Positions 16,660-25,665 are shown, numbered from the stretch's first letter. The stretch is DNA of 64,000 nucleotides from Bacteroidales bacterium UBA4345 (GCA_002396385.1 DGTD01000101.1:40945-104944), one strand, 5' to 3'. Made by a program: numbers and translations. The notes: generated from the letters alone by a model not told the origin.

Positions 16660-17415
16660 GTGCCTGACAGCCATCAATTTTTTCATACTATCACGAACAG
16701 TAAGTGTAGAGGGATGGGTTCAAACGATTCGGACAAATATCTAAACAAATACAGAATTTCCTCAAACCGGTTGAGGAGATGGAATTATGCCCAAAGCGGG
16801 CATTATTTCATTACGATTGTCACATATGGCCGCAAACACCTATTTGGGGAAATCGTTGATGGACAGATGATTTTAAACCCTATTGGAGAAATTGTTAATG
16901 CCGAATTTCTGAAATCATTTGAATTGCGTAAAGAATTATATTTGGGCGGATACGTAATTATGCCCAATCATATACACGCCATTTTGATATTAGATAAAGA
17001 GGAATCTGTAAAGGAGGATGCCAAAACATCGGCGTATGGTATTGCACAACGTGAACCAAAATCAATTTCGTCGTTTGTGGCAGGATTTAAATCGTCATCA
17101 ATAAACCGTATTGACGATTGGATTGACGCCGTTAATGCCCAAAACAGGAATGGCGGGAACGTTGGTGGCGGGAACGTTGGTGACGGGAACGTTGGTGACG
17201 GGAACGTAGAGACGCACGGCCGTGCGTCTCTACCACGATTGCACGGGATTAAAAAATTCAACAAAAACAATCCTTTATGGCAGAACAATTACCACGACCA
17301 TATTATCCGTAATGAAATGGAATATCGCCGAATTTCCGAATATATTGTAAATAATCCATTGAAATGGGACAAAGACACGTTGTCGAATGGTGAACATTGT
17401 GAACAGGAGGGGTAA
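16660..17415 (+). CDS. REP-associated tyrosine transposase (RAYT, Y1_Tnp)
   Basis: The 251-residue frame has the IS200-like HUH fold: SGHYFITIVTYGRKHLFG, then MPNHIHAI with the HxH metal motif (about residue 106), then a C-terminal helix with NNYHDHIIRNEMEYRRISEYI, which contains candidate catalytic tyrosines. The N-terminus RISSNRLRRWNYAQ is typical of Bacteroidota RAYTs. RAYTs cut single-stranded REP hairpins. The middle of the frame contains four 15-bp tandem units (GGNVG or DGNVG) and a 28-bp REP-like palindrome translated as VETHGRASL. The start may be the ATG at 16660 or at 16714; no promoter box decides it. No flanking element ends were found, so this is probably a domesticated single copy. 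Confidence 0.82.
   Translation: MPDSHQFFHTITNSKCRGMGSNDSDKYLNKYRISSNRLRRWNYAQSGHYFITIVTYGRKHLFGEIVDGQMILNPIGEIVNAEFLKSFELRKELYLGGYVIMPNHIHAILILDKEESVKEDAKTSAYGIAQREPKSISSFVAGFKSSSINRIDDWIDAVNAQNRNGGNVGGGNVGDGNVGDGNVETHGRASLPRLHGIKKFNKNNPLWQNNYHDHIIRNEMEYRRISEYIVNNPLKWDKDTLSNGEHCEQEG
17152..17208 (+). repeat. 15-bp in-frame tandem repeat
   Basis: About 3.8 copies of GGCGGGAACGTTGGT and its variant beginning GAC run from 17152 to 17208 inside the RAYT gene. The unit length is a multiple of three, so copy number can vary without breaking the frame. It abuts the REP-like palindrome. Confidence 0.9.
17206..17233. repeat. 28-bp REP-like palindrome inside RAYT
   Basis: GTAGAGACGCACGG (17206-17219) is followed directly by its exact reverse complement (17220-17233). 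GTAGAGACG...CGTCTCTAC arms are familiar from RAYT-linked REP families in several phyla. Here it sits within the coding frame and preserves it. Confidence 0.88.
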
Positions 17416-17540
17416 TAGGTTGGCATTATTGAATAAGGGTTTATCCCGATTTACCTAAAAATGCGAAACGGATTCAACAGTGCCACCTGTTAATGATATA
17501 AATAAACGATGCCTATGCCCAATTGATGCTGGGATAATAA

Positions 17541-17571
17541 AAAATGCTTCAAGGATCACTTGAAGCATTTT
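17541..17571. terminator. bidirectional terminator
   Basis: AAAATGCTTCAAG (17541-17553) pairs perfectly with 17559-17571. T runs follow on the minus strand, serving ribF, which ends at 17593; it can also stop the RAYT transcript. Confidence 0.85.
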
Positions 17572-17592
17572 GGGTATTTATGAAATCTGTTT

Positions 17593-18519
17593 TTAGAACC
17601 TCATCAACATTTTTTGTGCCATGCGGGCATCTTTCTGAAGCTGTTTTTTCAAAGCAGCCAAGTCTTCGAACTTGTGTTGGTTGCGCACACGGTCTTCCAC
17701 ATATATCGTGATGTGTTTGCCGTAGAGGTCGCCGTCGAAATCGAACAGATGGGCTTCTATGCTGATTCCCTCAATGGAGGTGGTAGGCCTTGTCCCAATG
17801 TAGAGCATCGATTTGAAACTTTTCCCCTCAACTTCTACCATAGCGGCGTAAACACCAATTTTGGGCAGACATTTGTTGTTGATGTCTAGTTGCAGGTTAG
17901 CCGTTGGGAATCCAATGGTCCTACCCATTTGTTGGCCTTTGGCAACGGTGCCCGAAATAGAGTAGGGGTAGCCTAAATAGTGGTTGGCCATAGTTATTTC
18001 GCCAACAGCCAACAGTTGGCGGATGAACGAGGAGCTGATGGTGTAGTTGTTGTCGGAATAAGGTTCGGCCTGGGTTACCTTCATATCTAGTTCCCGTCCG
18101 TGTTTCTCGTAGTCGTCGAAACCTTCTTCACGGTTGCGTCCGAAGCGGTGGTCATAGCCGATAATCAGGTGCTTGACGTTCAACTTTTCCTTCAGCACCT
18201 TTTTCATGAAGTCGTATGCGTCCATATTGGCCAACTCCATTGAAAAGTCGGTCATTATGCAGTAATCGAGCGGAGACGACATTAGCAGTTCCTTCTTTTC
18301 TTCGATGGTGTTCAGAAGGTTGGGTTTGTAATGCTCGTTGAGTGTAATGCGGGGGTGGGGCCAAAAGGTGAAAATGGCAGACTTGAGGTGCTCTTCTTTC
18401 GCAGTTGAGCATACTTGGTCTATCAAGTAGCGGTGACCGGCGTGAACGCCGTCGAAAAATCCGATGGTAAGGACTAAACCCTCACTCTCAAAATGTTCGA
18501 TATCCTCAATAAATTCCAT
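17593..18519 (-). CDS. ribF: bifunctional riboflavin kinase / FAD synthetase
   Basis: At 308 residues the protein has the usual RibF length. The N-terminal adenylyltransferase domain shows GFFDGVHAGHR (the HxGH nucleotide-binding motif), GYDHRFGRNREEG and ISSSFIR. The C-terminal flavokinase domain shows GRTIGFPTANL and a YVEDRVR segment. It phosphorylates riboflavin to FMN and adenylates FMN to FAD in the cytoplasm. It is the last gene of a minus-strand set (aroQ, pyk, ribF) with gaps of 53 and 84 bp, ending at a strong terminator. Confidence 0.93.
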   Translation of the reverse strand: MEFIEDIEHFESEGLVLTIGFFDGVHAGHRYLIDQVCSTAKEEHLKSAIFTFWPHPRITLNEHYKPNLLNTIEEKKELLMSSPLDYCIMTDFSMELANMDAYDFMKKVLKEKLNVKHLIIGYDHRFGRNREEGFDDYEKHGRELDMKVTQAEPYSDNNYTISSSFIRQLLAVGEITMANHYLGYPYSISGTVAKGQQMGRTIGFPTANLQLDINNKCLPKIGVYAAMVEVEGKSFKSMLYIGTRPTTSIEGISIEAHLFDFDGDLYGKHITIYVEDRVRNQHKFEDLAALKKQLQKDARMAQKMLMRF

Positions 18520-18603
18520 TCTCTATTGTCCTAACTAATCCGTTCGTTCTGTTTCTATTGCGCATCTATGGCAATTCCTTGCCAAAAACCTCCAAACTGT
18601 AGG

Positions 18604-20085
18604 TTATGAAAGTTGGGTGACTCCCGATTTGTCTGCAAAGATATTCTCAATTGTGTTAATTTCCAAAAAAGTTGCTCCCGTGCCTCGTTTCCCGCCACCA
18701 CTCAGGTAGGCCACCTTGTCTTCAAGGTGCAGGTAGCCATTGTCGAGAAGGGTGCGTAGGGCCTGCAGGAAGTAGTGGCGCTTCTCTTCGTTCTCTTTCC
18801 GTTCTTGGTAGAATGGGATGACGCCGTATGAAATGGACAGCTGTCTGATGACAGGCTCGTTGTAGCACATTGCCAATACCGGCTTGTCGCCACGGTAAGC
18901 GGCCAGATAGCGGGCGGTCTTTCCTGTATGGCTGTCGGTAATGAGGGCTTTGATGCCCAGTGCCTCTATACTTTCAACGGCCTGTTTCGCCAAGAACGAG
19001 GCAATGTCGTTGTCTTCGTAGTTATAGGGTATGCGGATGTCGTTGTCCTTTAATTTCGTCTTTTCACTTTCTGCCGCAATTTTGGCCATTGTGCGTACTG
19101 CCTCTACCGGGTAGCGGCCCTGTGCGGTCTCACCGCTGAGCATAAGGGCGTCGGTGCGGTAGAAGATGGCGTTGGCAATGTCGGTCACCTCGGCACGGGT
19201 CGGACGTGGATTGTTGATCATCGATTGCAGCATCTGGGTGGCGACAATAACCGGCTTTTTTGCCACAACGCATTTTCTGATAAGGATGCGCTGGATGCCC
19301 GGAATTTTCTCCTGAGGCACTTCAATGCCAAGGTCGCCGCGGGCTACCATCACACCATCGGCTGCCTCAATAATGCCGTCGATGTTGTCGATGCCTTCCT
19401 GGTTTTCTATTTTAGCTATTACCCTTATGTGGCTGTCGTTGCGTTTAAGAATGTCGGTAACATCCTTTACGTCTTGTTTCGAGCGGACGAACGAGTGGGC
19501 TATGAAGTCGATTTTGCGATCTATGGCATACAGTATGTTCTGTTTGTCCCGCTCGGTTACCGACGGAAGGTTGATGCGGACTCCAGGCACGTTGACACCT
19601 TTACGGTTGCCCAGTCGGGAGTCGTTCTGGGCCTCGCATACCAGATAGCCTCCGGCTTTGTCGGTCACTAGCAGGTCTATCTCTCCGTCGTCGATCAAGA
19701 CATGGGTGCCGGGGTTGACGTCGTCGACAAAATGGGTGTAGTTGACACAGATGCATTCTGCGGTGGTCAGTCCGTCGGGATTGCCACAGATGCGGACAAC
19801 ATCGCCTTTGGCGATGTCTACTTTTGCCTGTTTGTCTTCCAAACTGACCGCTGTAGTGCGGACCTCAGGGCCTTTGGTGTCGATAAGGATGCCGATTTCG
19901 TCGGAAACGGCGCGCACGTTGTTGATTATTTTGTCCATTCCTTCCGGTGTGAGGTGGGCAGTGTTCATGCGGACAATGTTCATTCCGTTTTCGAAAAGTT
20001 GGCGGATTAACTCAACGTCGCAACGGAAGTCTGAAATGGTAGCGATGATTTTCGTCTTCTTGTCAACTAGTGGCCTGATGCTCAT
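18604..20085 (-). CDS. pyk: pyruvate kinase
   Basis: The 493 residues contain IIDTKGPEVRT-like and KIENQEG motifs, the active-site segment MVARGDLGIEVP, and VATQMLQSM followed by NNPRPTRAEVTDIANA. A complete C-terminal regulatory domain of about 130 residues is present. It converts phosphoenolpyruvate and ADP to pyruvate and ATP. The N-terminal RMNTAHLTPEG replaces the more usual RxNxSHG but keeps the catalytic arginine and asparagine. No promoter box is visible just upstream, so it is probably cotranscribed with aroQ. Confidence 0.95.
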   Translation of the reverse strand: MSIRPLVDKKTKIIATISDFRCDVELIRQLFENGMNIVRMNTAHLTPEGMDKIINNVRAVSDEIGILIDTKGPEVRTTAVSLEDKQAKVDIAKGDVVRICGNPDGLTTAECICVNYTHFVDDVNPGTHVLIDDGEIDLLVTDKAGGYLVCEAQNDSRLGNRKGVNVPGVRINLPSVTERDKQNILYAIDRKIDFIAHSFVRSKQDVKDVTDILKRNDSHIRVIAKIENQEGIDNIDGIIEAADGVMVARGDLGIEVPQEKIPGIQRILIRKCVVAKKPVIVATQMLQSMINNPRPTRAEVTDIANAIFYRTDALMLSGETAQGRYPVEAVRTMAKIAAESEKTKLKDNDIRIPYNYEDNDIASFLAKQAVESIEALGIKALITDSHTGKTARYLAAYRGDKPVLAMCYNEPVIRQLSISYGVIPFYQERKENEEKRHYFLQALRTLLDNGYLHLEDKVAYLSGGGKRGTGATFLEINTIENIFADKSGVTQLS

Positions 20086-20138
20086 GTTTTGTCGGTTTTG
20101 TTTTGTGGTTTAGCGTGAGTAAGTTTTTGCCTATGGGC

Positions 20139-20591
20139 TTATTCTTTGCTGTCGTCGTTGTCGGCCTCTTCCTTCAAGTGGACGAGCGCGTCGACGGCCA
20201 AGCGGTAGGAATCCATACCGAAGCCCAGGATGGTGCCCAGACAAGCGGCGGTGAGGTACGATTTGTGACGGAATTCCTCGCGCTTGTGGGTGTTGGAGAT
20301 GTGCACTTCGATAACAGGACATTTGATGGAACGTATGGCGTCGGCTATAGCCACACTGGTGTGGGTGTAGGCGCCTGCGTTCAGCACAATGCCGTCGGAG
20401 ATGAAACCTGTCTCTTGTATGATGTTGATCAATTCACCTTCAATGTTTGACTGGTAATACGAGATATTGACGTTCGGATATTGTTGTTTCAATACTTCTA
20501 AATAGTCTTCAAACGATTGGTGACCGTAGATTTCCGGTTCGCGTTTGCCTAACAGGTTCAAGTTAGGGCCATTGATGATGATGATGTTCAT
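20139..20591 (-). CDS. aroQ: type II 3-dehydroquinate dehydratase
   Basis: This 150-residue protein opens MNIIIINGPNLNLLGKREP with the catalytic tyrosine in PEIYG, and has NAGAYTHTSVAIADAI and EVHISNTHKREEFRHKS, all standard for the type II enzyme of the shikimate pathway, which dehydrates 3-dehydroquinate to 3-dehydroshikimate. The lid arginine of KREPEIYG is present. A TAatTTTG box lies at 20642-20649 upstream. It precedes pyk and ribF. Confidence 0.95.
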   Translation of the reverse strand: MNIIIINGPNLNLLGKREPEIYGHQSFEDYLEVLKQQYPNVNISYYQSNIEGELINIIQETGFISDGIVLNAGAYTHTSVAIADAIRSIKCPVIEVHISNTHKREEFRHKSYLTAACLGTILGFGMDSYRLAVDALVHLKEEADNDDSKE

Positions 20592-20641
20592 ATTCTTCTT
20601 GTTGTTAGGACCCTTTGTAAAAGGGAACGTTTTATCCTTTG

Positions 20642-20649
20642 CAAAATTA
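20642..20649 (-). promoter_or_regulatory. -7 box (TAatTTTG) upstream of aroQ
   Basis: Exact TAnnTTTG on the minus strand 50 bp before the aroQ start; -33 element not clear. It likely drives aroQ-pyk-ribF. Confidence 0.5.
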
Positions 20650-20702
20650 GTTCTTTTGAGGTTTCGTCGAGGTGTTTTGTGCGAATATTATAGCCGCAGG
20701 TT

Positions 20703-20739
20703 AAAAAAAAGTGCGCAGAGGAAACAATCCCCCGCGCAC
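20703..20739 (-). terminator. intrinsic terminator of ilvE
   Basis: On the minus strand GTGCGC (20734-20739) pairs with GCGCAC (20711-20716), followed by eight T residues (20703-20710). Confidence 0.8.
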
Positions 20740-20762
20740 CCATTACATTAGCATATAAAACA

Positions 20763-21791
20763 TTACTTAACAATAGTAACCCAATTATGAGTGTCAGGCT
20801 CTTCGCCATACTGGATGGCGATCAGCTTCTTGTAAAGCTTTTCGCTGACAGGACCCGGCTTCCCGTTCTTGGCAATGACGTATTTCTTGCCAATTTCAGG
20901 GTCGTCGATTTCACCGATAGGGCTGATGACTGCGGCTGTACCGCAAGCACCGGCTTCTTCGAATGTCTCCAGTTCCTCTTCTGGAATTTGGCGGCGTTCC
21001 ACCTTCAGACCGAGGTCTTCTGCCAACTGCATCAAGCTCTTGTTGGTGATAGAAGGAAGAATAGAGGTTGAAAGCGGAGTGACATATGTGTTGTTCTTGA
21101 TACCGAAGAAGTTGGCCGCACCGCATTCGTCGATATACTTCTTTTCTTTCGCATCGAGGTAGAACTCGCAGGCATAACCCTGGTCGTGTGCCCACTTGTT
21201 AGCTTGAAGACTGGCCGCATAGTTGCCTCCTACCTTGTAAATGCCGGTTCCGAGCGGAGCCGAGCGGTCGTGGTCGCGCGCAATAACATAGTTGTTAGTC
21301 GCAAAACCTCCCTTGAAGTACGGACCTACAGGTGTTACAAATATGATGAACAGATATTCTGTTGCTGGGTGTACACCTACCTGTGCGCTTGTGCCAATAA
21401 GCAACGGACGAACATACAGGGTCGCTCCACTCTCGTATGGTGGTACGAAACGTTCGTTTAAAAGGACTACTTTCTTTACCATCTCAACGAACTTCTCGGT
21501 TGGAAGCTCTGGCATTAGTATGCCGCGGCAGGTGCTCTGCAAACGGGCTGCATTCTCTTCGGGACGGAAGACTCGTATATGGCCGTCTTTGCAACGGTAG
21601 GCCTTTAATCCTTCAAAAGCCTCTTGGCCGTAGTGAAGGCAGGTGGCCGCCATGTGCATGTTGATGGTGTCGGACGAACTGACTTCTATCTCTCCCCACT
21701 CACCGTTTCTAAAATAGCATCGAACGTTGTAATCTGTAGGCATATAACCAAACTTCAGGTTCGCCCAGTCTAAATCCAATTCTTTTGCCAT
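20763..21791 (-). CDS. ilvE: branched-chain amino acid aminotransferase
   Basis: The protein is a fold-type IV PLP enzyme of the long BCAT2-like subgroup. It contains HYGQEAFEGLKAYR, the lysine-bearing GIYKVGGNYAASL, CGAANFFGI and ACGTAAVISPIGEI. It transfers amino groups between glutamate and branched-chain keto acids. A longer frame opens at 21863, but the -7 box at 21861-21868 covers that codon, so the ATG at 21791 (MAKELDLDWANLKFGYMPTD) is the start, giving 342 residues. It is monocistronic with a terminator 24 bp after the stop. Confidence 0.93.
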   Translation of the reverse strand: MAKELDLDWANLKFGYMPTDYNVRCYFRNGEWGEIEVSSSDTINMHMAATCLHYGQEAFEGLKAYRCKDGHIRVFRPEENAARLQSTCRGILMPELPTEKFVEMVKKVVLLNERFVPPYESGATLYVRPLLIGTSAQVGVHPATEYLFIIFVTPVGPYFKGGFATNNYVIARDHDRSAPLGTGIYKVGGNYAASLQANKWAHDQGYACEFYLDAKEKKYIDECGAANFFGIKNNTYVTPLSTSILPSITNKSLMQLAEDLGLKVERRQIPEEELETFEEAGACGTAAVISPIGEIDDPEIGKKYVIAKNGKPGPVSEKLYKKLIAIQYGEEPDTHNWVTIVK

Positions 21792-21860
21792 GTTCTGTAT
21801 TTCCTTTCTTAATTTGGACTTTTTTGCTTGCTGGCTGACCCAATTCGGGACAACACTATG

Positions 21861-21892
21861 CAAATATAGGCAGAATCTTGCTCAACGCCAAT
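21861..21892 (-). promoter_or_regulatory. ilvE promoter
   Basis: On the minus strand ATTG (21889-21892), a 20-bp spacer and TATATTTG (21861-21868) match the consensus. It fixes the ilvE start at 21791. Confidence 0.7.
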
Positions 21893-21955
21893 TAAAATTA
21901 TAAAACGCTCTTTATTTTATCCGTTTTTTTTCAGTCTTTTATCTATCCTATTATT

Positions 21956-21972
21956 TTGGCACGGCTTTTGCG
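21956..21972 (+). promoter_or_regulatory. sigma-54 (RpoN)-type -24/-12 promoter
   Basis: TTGGCACG, four bases and TTGC reproduce the RpoN consensus with the invariant GG and GC ten bases apart. Transcription would begin near 21982 and run toward the M60 peptidase gene, leaving a leader of about 430 nt. No enhancer-binding regulator gene is in the window. Confidence 0.6.
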
Positions 21973-22213
21973 TAATTTTCTTGTGCGTAGAAAGTCTTCT
22001 TTTGGAAGATTTTGTTTCTAAGCGATAATAAAATTACTGTTGTTTCAAAAAAGAATCCTTTGGAATGATTGGCTTGTTCCTTTGGGTTTTGACGATTAAG
22101 CCATTTTTAGGAAAAAGTAACTTCTGGTACTAATCTGATTATCGCTATTATTTTCGCTTTTAACAACGTGTTGCCTTCACTTTAACAAGTGTTGCTTTAG
22201 CGTTCCATGGCGT

Positions 22214-22332
22214 TTTCTGCCAGGCTGGTTGCCTGCTGTGGCGGACAGTTGGCCTCAGACTTTAGAACGGCCAATTAGCCGGTATGGGTAAACGCCCCAT
22301 CTTGCAGGCCTTGGCAGAAAGAGGGTGTTTCT
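22214..22332 (+). ncRNA. candidate structured leader RNA
   Basis: Nested complementary segments suggest a multibranched fold. TTTCTGCCA (22214-22222) pairs with TGGCAGAAA (22312-22320). GCCTGC (22231-22236) pairs with GCAGGC (22304-22309). Inside are hairpins TTGGCC/GGCCAA (22249-22254 with 22269-22274) and ATGGG/CCCAT (22284-22288 with 22296-22300). The closing AGAAA can alternatively pair with TTTCT at 22328-22332, and a run of eight T residues follows at 22358-22365. It matches no riboswitch class that I recognise. It lies in the leader of the M60 gene. Confidence 0.4.
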
Positions 22333-22411
22333 CTGATGGGAATGATTGGGAAGGCGATTTTTTTTGATGTAGTAATTGGATTCAAAACCTAATTGTTAAA
22401 CTAAAGTTTAT

Positions 22412-25400
22412 ATGAAAAAAGTAATTTTTAAATGGTTGTCCCGAATAGCGACGACTTGTGCGACGTCATTTGTTGCACTGTCGGCTATGGCAGAGTCCGT
22501 CGAAGTGACGACTCCGGGAACATTGTCAACCGTTTTGTCGGCATCAGCTACAGATGCTGCCATCAGCGGTTCAATTAATGGTACCGACGTGAAATACCTG
22601 CGTCAGTTGGTTAATGAGGGAAACCTGACCTCTGTCGACCTCTCAAAAACCGAATTCGCAAGCGGTGGTGAGGCCTATTATGAAGAGTTCACCACCAACA
22701 ATGGTGAAATGCCGGAGGCTATGTTCAAAGAGTGCTCTAATCTGCAATCTATTGTGTTGCCTACTTCTGTTGAAAAAATCAGTAAGAATGCATGCTCAAA
22801 AACCGGATTAACAAGTGTCGTAATTCCTGATAATATTAAATCGTTGGGAATGGACGCTTTTGCTTATTGCCCTAATTTGGCCACTGCTACCATCGGCAAA
22901 AGGGTGGAAAGAATGGAACAGGGTGTTTTCTGGTCTTCAAATGTAAAGGATGTGTATCTCAAGACTCAGTCGATTCCTTCTTTTGGTGCTTACTTGTTTT
23001 CCTCTTCACCTTCAATTCATGTCTTTAACTCAATGGCATCTGATTATTCGGAAACAAAGTGGAACAGTTTTGGTGCCATTGTCGGTGATATAGAAGATGT
23101 TGTTGATGAAGACAGTGCTGCTCATCAGTTGTTTATGGGCTATTTCGAAGACAATGCGTGTACCAGTTTGAAGGTTGAATATGCTGGCATGAGCGATGCT
23201 GCTTTCATTTCTGTCCTGAACGCCGATGGCATACCTGCAGATTTGGTTGACGTCGCATTGAAGATAAAGAACGACAATTGGACTGCTTACGAGAAAGAAT
23301 TCCGTATCAACTCTTACAGCGCCTTCAGTGACGCCAATTACTGGCATGATAGACTGTTGATTCACGGTGGTTCTTATATGGGAAATCCAACTGGTATTTA
23401 TTGTGCAACCGATGGTTCTCTCTATGTTTTTGTGGATCAAGATACTCCTTCTGACGCAAGCCTTTTTATTTGTGGAAAAACCCGTAATAACCTTATTAAT
23501 GATGCTAAGTCAGGTATTAAACTTAAAAAAGGTTTGAATAAGATTGAAGGTGAAAAAGATGCGATTTATTATATATTGTATACGGCAAACACTTCTTCAA
23601 TGACCAAGCGTGTGTCGGAATGGCCATCTGTCAAAATCCATATAGAAGGTGGTGTCGTGAATGGTTATTACGATATTTCACGCCATAGCGCAGCTGATTA
23701 TCGGGCTATTTTGGGAAAAGCCACTTACGACAAATTCACTGTGAAGGGTCAGTATACGGCTATGAACTTCAATACCTCAAGCTATCGAAGTTTTTGGCCA
23801 GATTCTATTGACCGCAGTGTGGCTCGATTCGACAGCCTTGTTTTGCGTGAGTATTATTTGATGGGTATTACAGAATTTGTGGCTAACGGTGGTCGTGCAG
23901 AAGCCCCTTATTTTGTCAAAGGTGGGGAATCTTTCTTCCCTGGTTATTACAACAATCTCCATTGGGCTATTGAAGACACTGTTTATAACCCTAGTGTCCC
24001 TGCCAATGCCTCTACTTATCGTACTGCATACTTCTCTCCTGGCAGTGTGGATAGATACTTCAATGTGGAACGTGATGACTTTGGTCCTTGGTGTGTGGCT
24101 CACGAGTTCGGCCATACAAATCAACGAGCTATAAATCTGGAGGGATGTACTGAAGTGTCTAATAATCTCTTTTCTAATGTGAATAATTTCTTAGAGGGGC
24201 GTGAAGTTTCTTGGGGACCTGCTCTTTCTACTACTTTCGGCGACTATGCGAAACATACTCCATATGTTGGCAGAGATATTATGAGTATGACTCGTATGTA
24301 TTACCAGTTATACTTGTACTATCATCAGGCACAGCACAACACCTCGTTCTATCCTGAACTGTTTACGGCGCTTCGCGAAGATCCGATCCAGAAGGACGGC
24401 AATACGAAGAACAGCTCGCTGAAGTTTGTTCGCAAGGTTTGTGAAATTGCCCAAGAAGACCTGACTGACTTCTTCAAGGTATGGGGCTTCTTCGAACCTC
24501 TTGACACTACAATTAACGATTACGGAGATGTTCGCGTTCTTAATGAACAGTCTGAAATAGACGCTACTTTGGCGGAAATTGCAAAGTATCCGAAGAAGAA
24601 TCGACAAATACTGTTTATAGAAGATAGAGTTCAGGATGTGCCTGCAACCGATTTTTTATCTATTGCTGGCCAACAGCGTTATGATTTCAGTAATATGTAT
24701 GGCAATTGTGGCGATTTAGGTCAGTATACCGATTATTTGCCAGGTGCATATTCTATTCCTTCGTATTCGTACGAACAGAATGGAAATCAATTTGTTTTGG
24801 ACGGTGAAGGTGGGGTCGGCTTCATTGTGCAAGATGAAAACAGTAATTTGCTCTTTGCTTCAAATAGCAAGACTTTTGAAATGCCTTCTGACGTTCTGAA
24901 TATGAACTTCGTAATCAAGGCTGTTGATGCTGACGGTAATTTATATGTTGTTAAGAAGAAGGGCGAAGAAGATATCTTTGAAGATAGTAGTTGTGACGAC
25001 CTGTTGAGAAATGTTGAGGTGATGTCGTGGGGTGGAACCTTGGTTGACGTGCCTATTCACGACAAGAATGGTGAGGAAATCAGCATCAGGTTCTTCGACA
25101 GCGCCAACAACCTTCAGGCTGCCTATCCAGATTATGCTGAAACACAGTTGATGAATGGCCCTATTGGCGATGAGGATGCTTACATCCACCATTTGTGCCT
25201 CTACCAGACTGCCAACCTTTCTGCTGGTCAGGAATACCGTATTACCGCTAAAGTGGGTGACAAGAATTGTGATGCCAAATTCTCGTTGGAGAAAGGTGTC
25301 TACACCGCTAGCCAGAGCCGGTCTTCCGATAGCGAAGGTATCAGATTCGTCAGTGCTACTCAGAACGAAATCTACGTGGAGTTTGTTTCTGATTCTGACA

Positions 25401-25582
25401 GCGATGCTGAAATCAGCTACTTCTCTACCTCGGGCCGACAGAGTGGCTCTAAGTCTGTGAAAGTTCAGAAGGGTGTGAATGCTCTGACTATCGATGCCCA
25501 GAACATTCTTCCTAATAATAGCTACGTGCTTAATCTTACGAAAGAAGGTGAAAAGTTCGGTAGAACTTTCATTGCTAAATAA
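22412..25582 (+). CDS. secreted M60-like metallopeptidase with LRR_5 repeats
   Basis: The 1056-residue protein has a signal peptide (about residues 1-28, ending AMAES). Residues about 75-200 carry BspA-type leucine-rich repeats. The zinc motif HEFGH (564-568) followed by NQR and the downstream glutamate in GCTEVSNN (581) fit the gluzincin M60 (enhancin/mucinase) family. The C-terminal half has beta-sandwich character, and the last 80 residues resemble a degenerate sorting tail. Related Bacteroidales enzymes cleave mucin-type O-glycoproteins. It is monocistronic, with a 620-bp upstream region holding a sigma-54-like promoter and an RNA-fold candidate, and it ends at a strong terminator. Confidence 0.82.
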   Translation: MKKVIFKWLSRIATTCATSFVALSAMAESVEVTTPGTLSTVLSASATDAAISGSINGTDVKYLRQLVNEGNLTSVDLSKTEFASGGEAYYEEFTTNNGEMPEAMFKECSNLQSIVLPTSVEKISKNACSKTGLTSVVIPDNIKSLGMDAFAYCPNLATATIGKRVERMEQGVFWSSNVKDVYLKTQSIPSFGAYLFSSSPSIHVFNSMASDYSETKWNSFGAIVGDIEDVVDEDSAAHQLFMGYFEDNACTSLKVEYAGMSDAAFISVLNADGIPADLVDVALKIKNDNWTAYEKEFRINSYSAFSDANYWHDRLLIHGGSYMGNPTGIYCATDGSLYVFVDQDTPSDASLFICGKTRNNLINDAKSGIKLKKGLNKIEGEKDAIYYILYTANTSSMTKRVSEWPSVKIHIEGGVVNGYYDISRHSAADYRAILGKATYDKFTVKGQYTAMNFNTSSYRSFWPDSIDRSVARFDSLVLREYYLMGITEFVANGGRAEAPYFVKGGESFFPGYYNNLHWAIEDTVYNPSVPANASTYRTAYFSPGSVDRYFNVERDDFGPWCVAHEFGHTNQRAINLEGCTEVSNNLFSNVNNFLEGREVSWGPALSTTFGDYAKHTPYVGRDIMSMTRMYYQLYLYYHQAQHNTSFYPELFTALREDPIQKDGNTKNSSLKFVRKVCEIAQEDLTDFFKVWGFFEPLDTTINDYGDVRVLNEQSEIDATLAEIAKYPKKNRQILFIEDRVQDVPATDFLSIAGQQRYDFSNMYGNCGDLGQYTDYLPGAYSIPSYSYEQNGNQFVLDGEGGVGFIVQDENSNLLFASNSKTFEMPSDVLNMNFVIKAVDADGNLYVVKKKGEEDIFEDSSCDDLLRNVEVMSWGGTLVDVPIHDKNGEEISIRFFDSANNLQAAYPDYAETQLMNGPIGDEDAYIHHLCLYQTANLSAGQEYRITAKVGDKNCDAKFSLEKGVYTASQSRSSDSEGIRFVSATQNEIYVEFVSDSDSDAEISYFSTSGRQSGSKSVKVQKGVNALTIDAQNILPNNSYVLNLTKEGEKFGRTFIAK

Positions 25583-25601
25583 TTCGTATTGTTCATAGTC
25601 A

Positions 25602-25644
25602 GGGCAGGGCATCGACGTTGTTTGTTGGTGCCCTGCCTTTTTTT
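25602..25644 (+). terminator. intrinsic terminator of the M60 gene
   Basis: GGCAGGGCA (25603-25611) pairs with TGCCCTGCC (25629-25637), followed by seven T residues. Confidence 0.9.
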
Positions 25645-25665
25645 GTATACCTATCGCTCCGAAAA

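Noticed and set aside
17152..17206. CRISPR-like or regulatory tandem array
   Set aside because: The units are 15 bp, contiguous without spacers, and in frame with the transposase, so they are a coding repeat.
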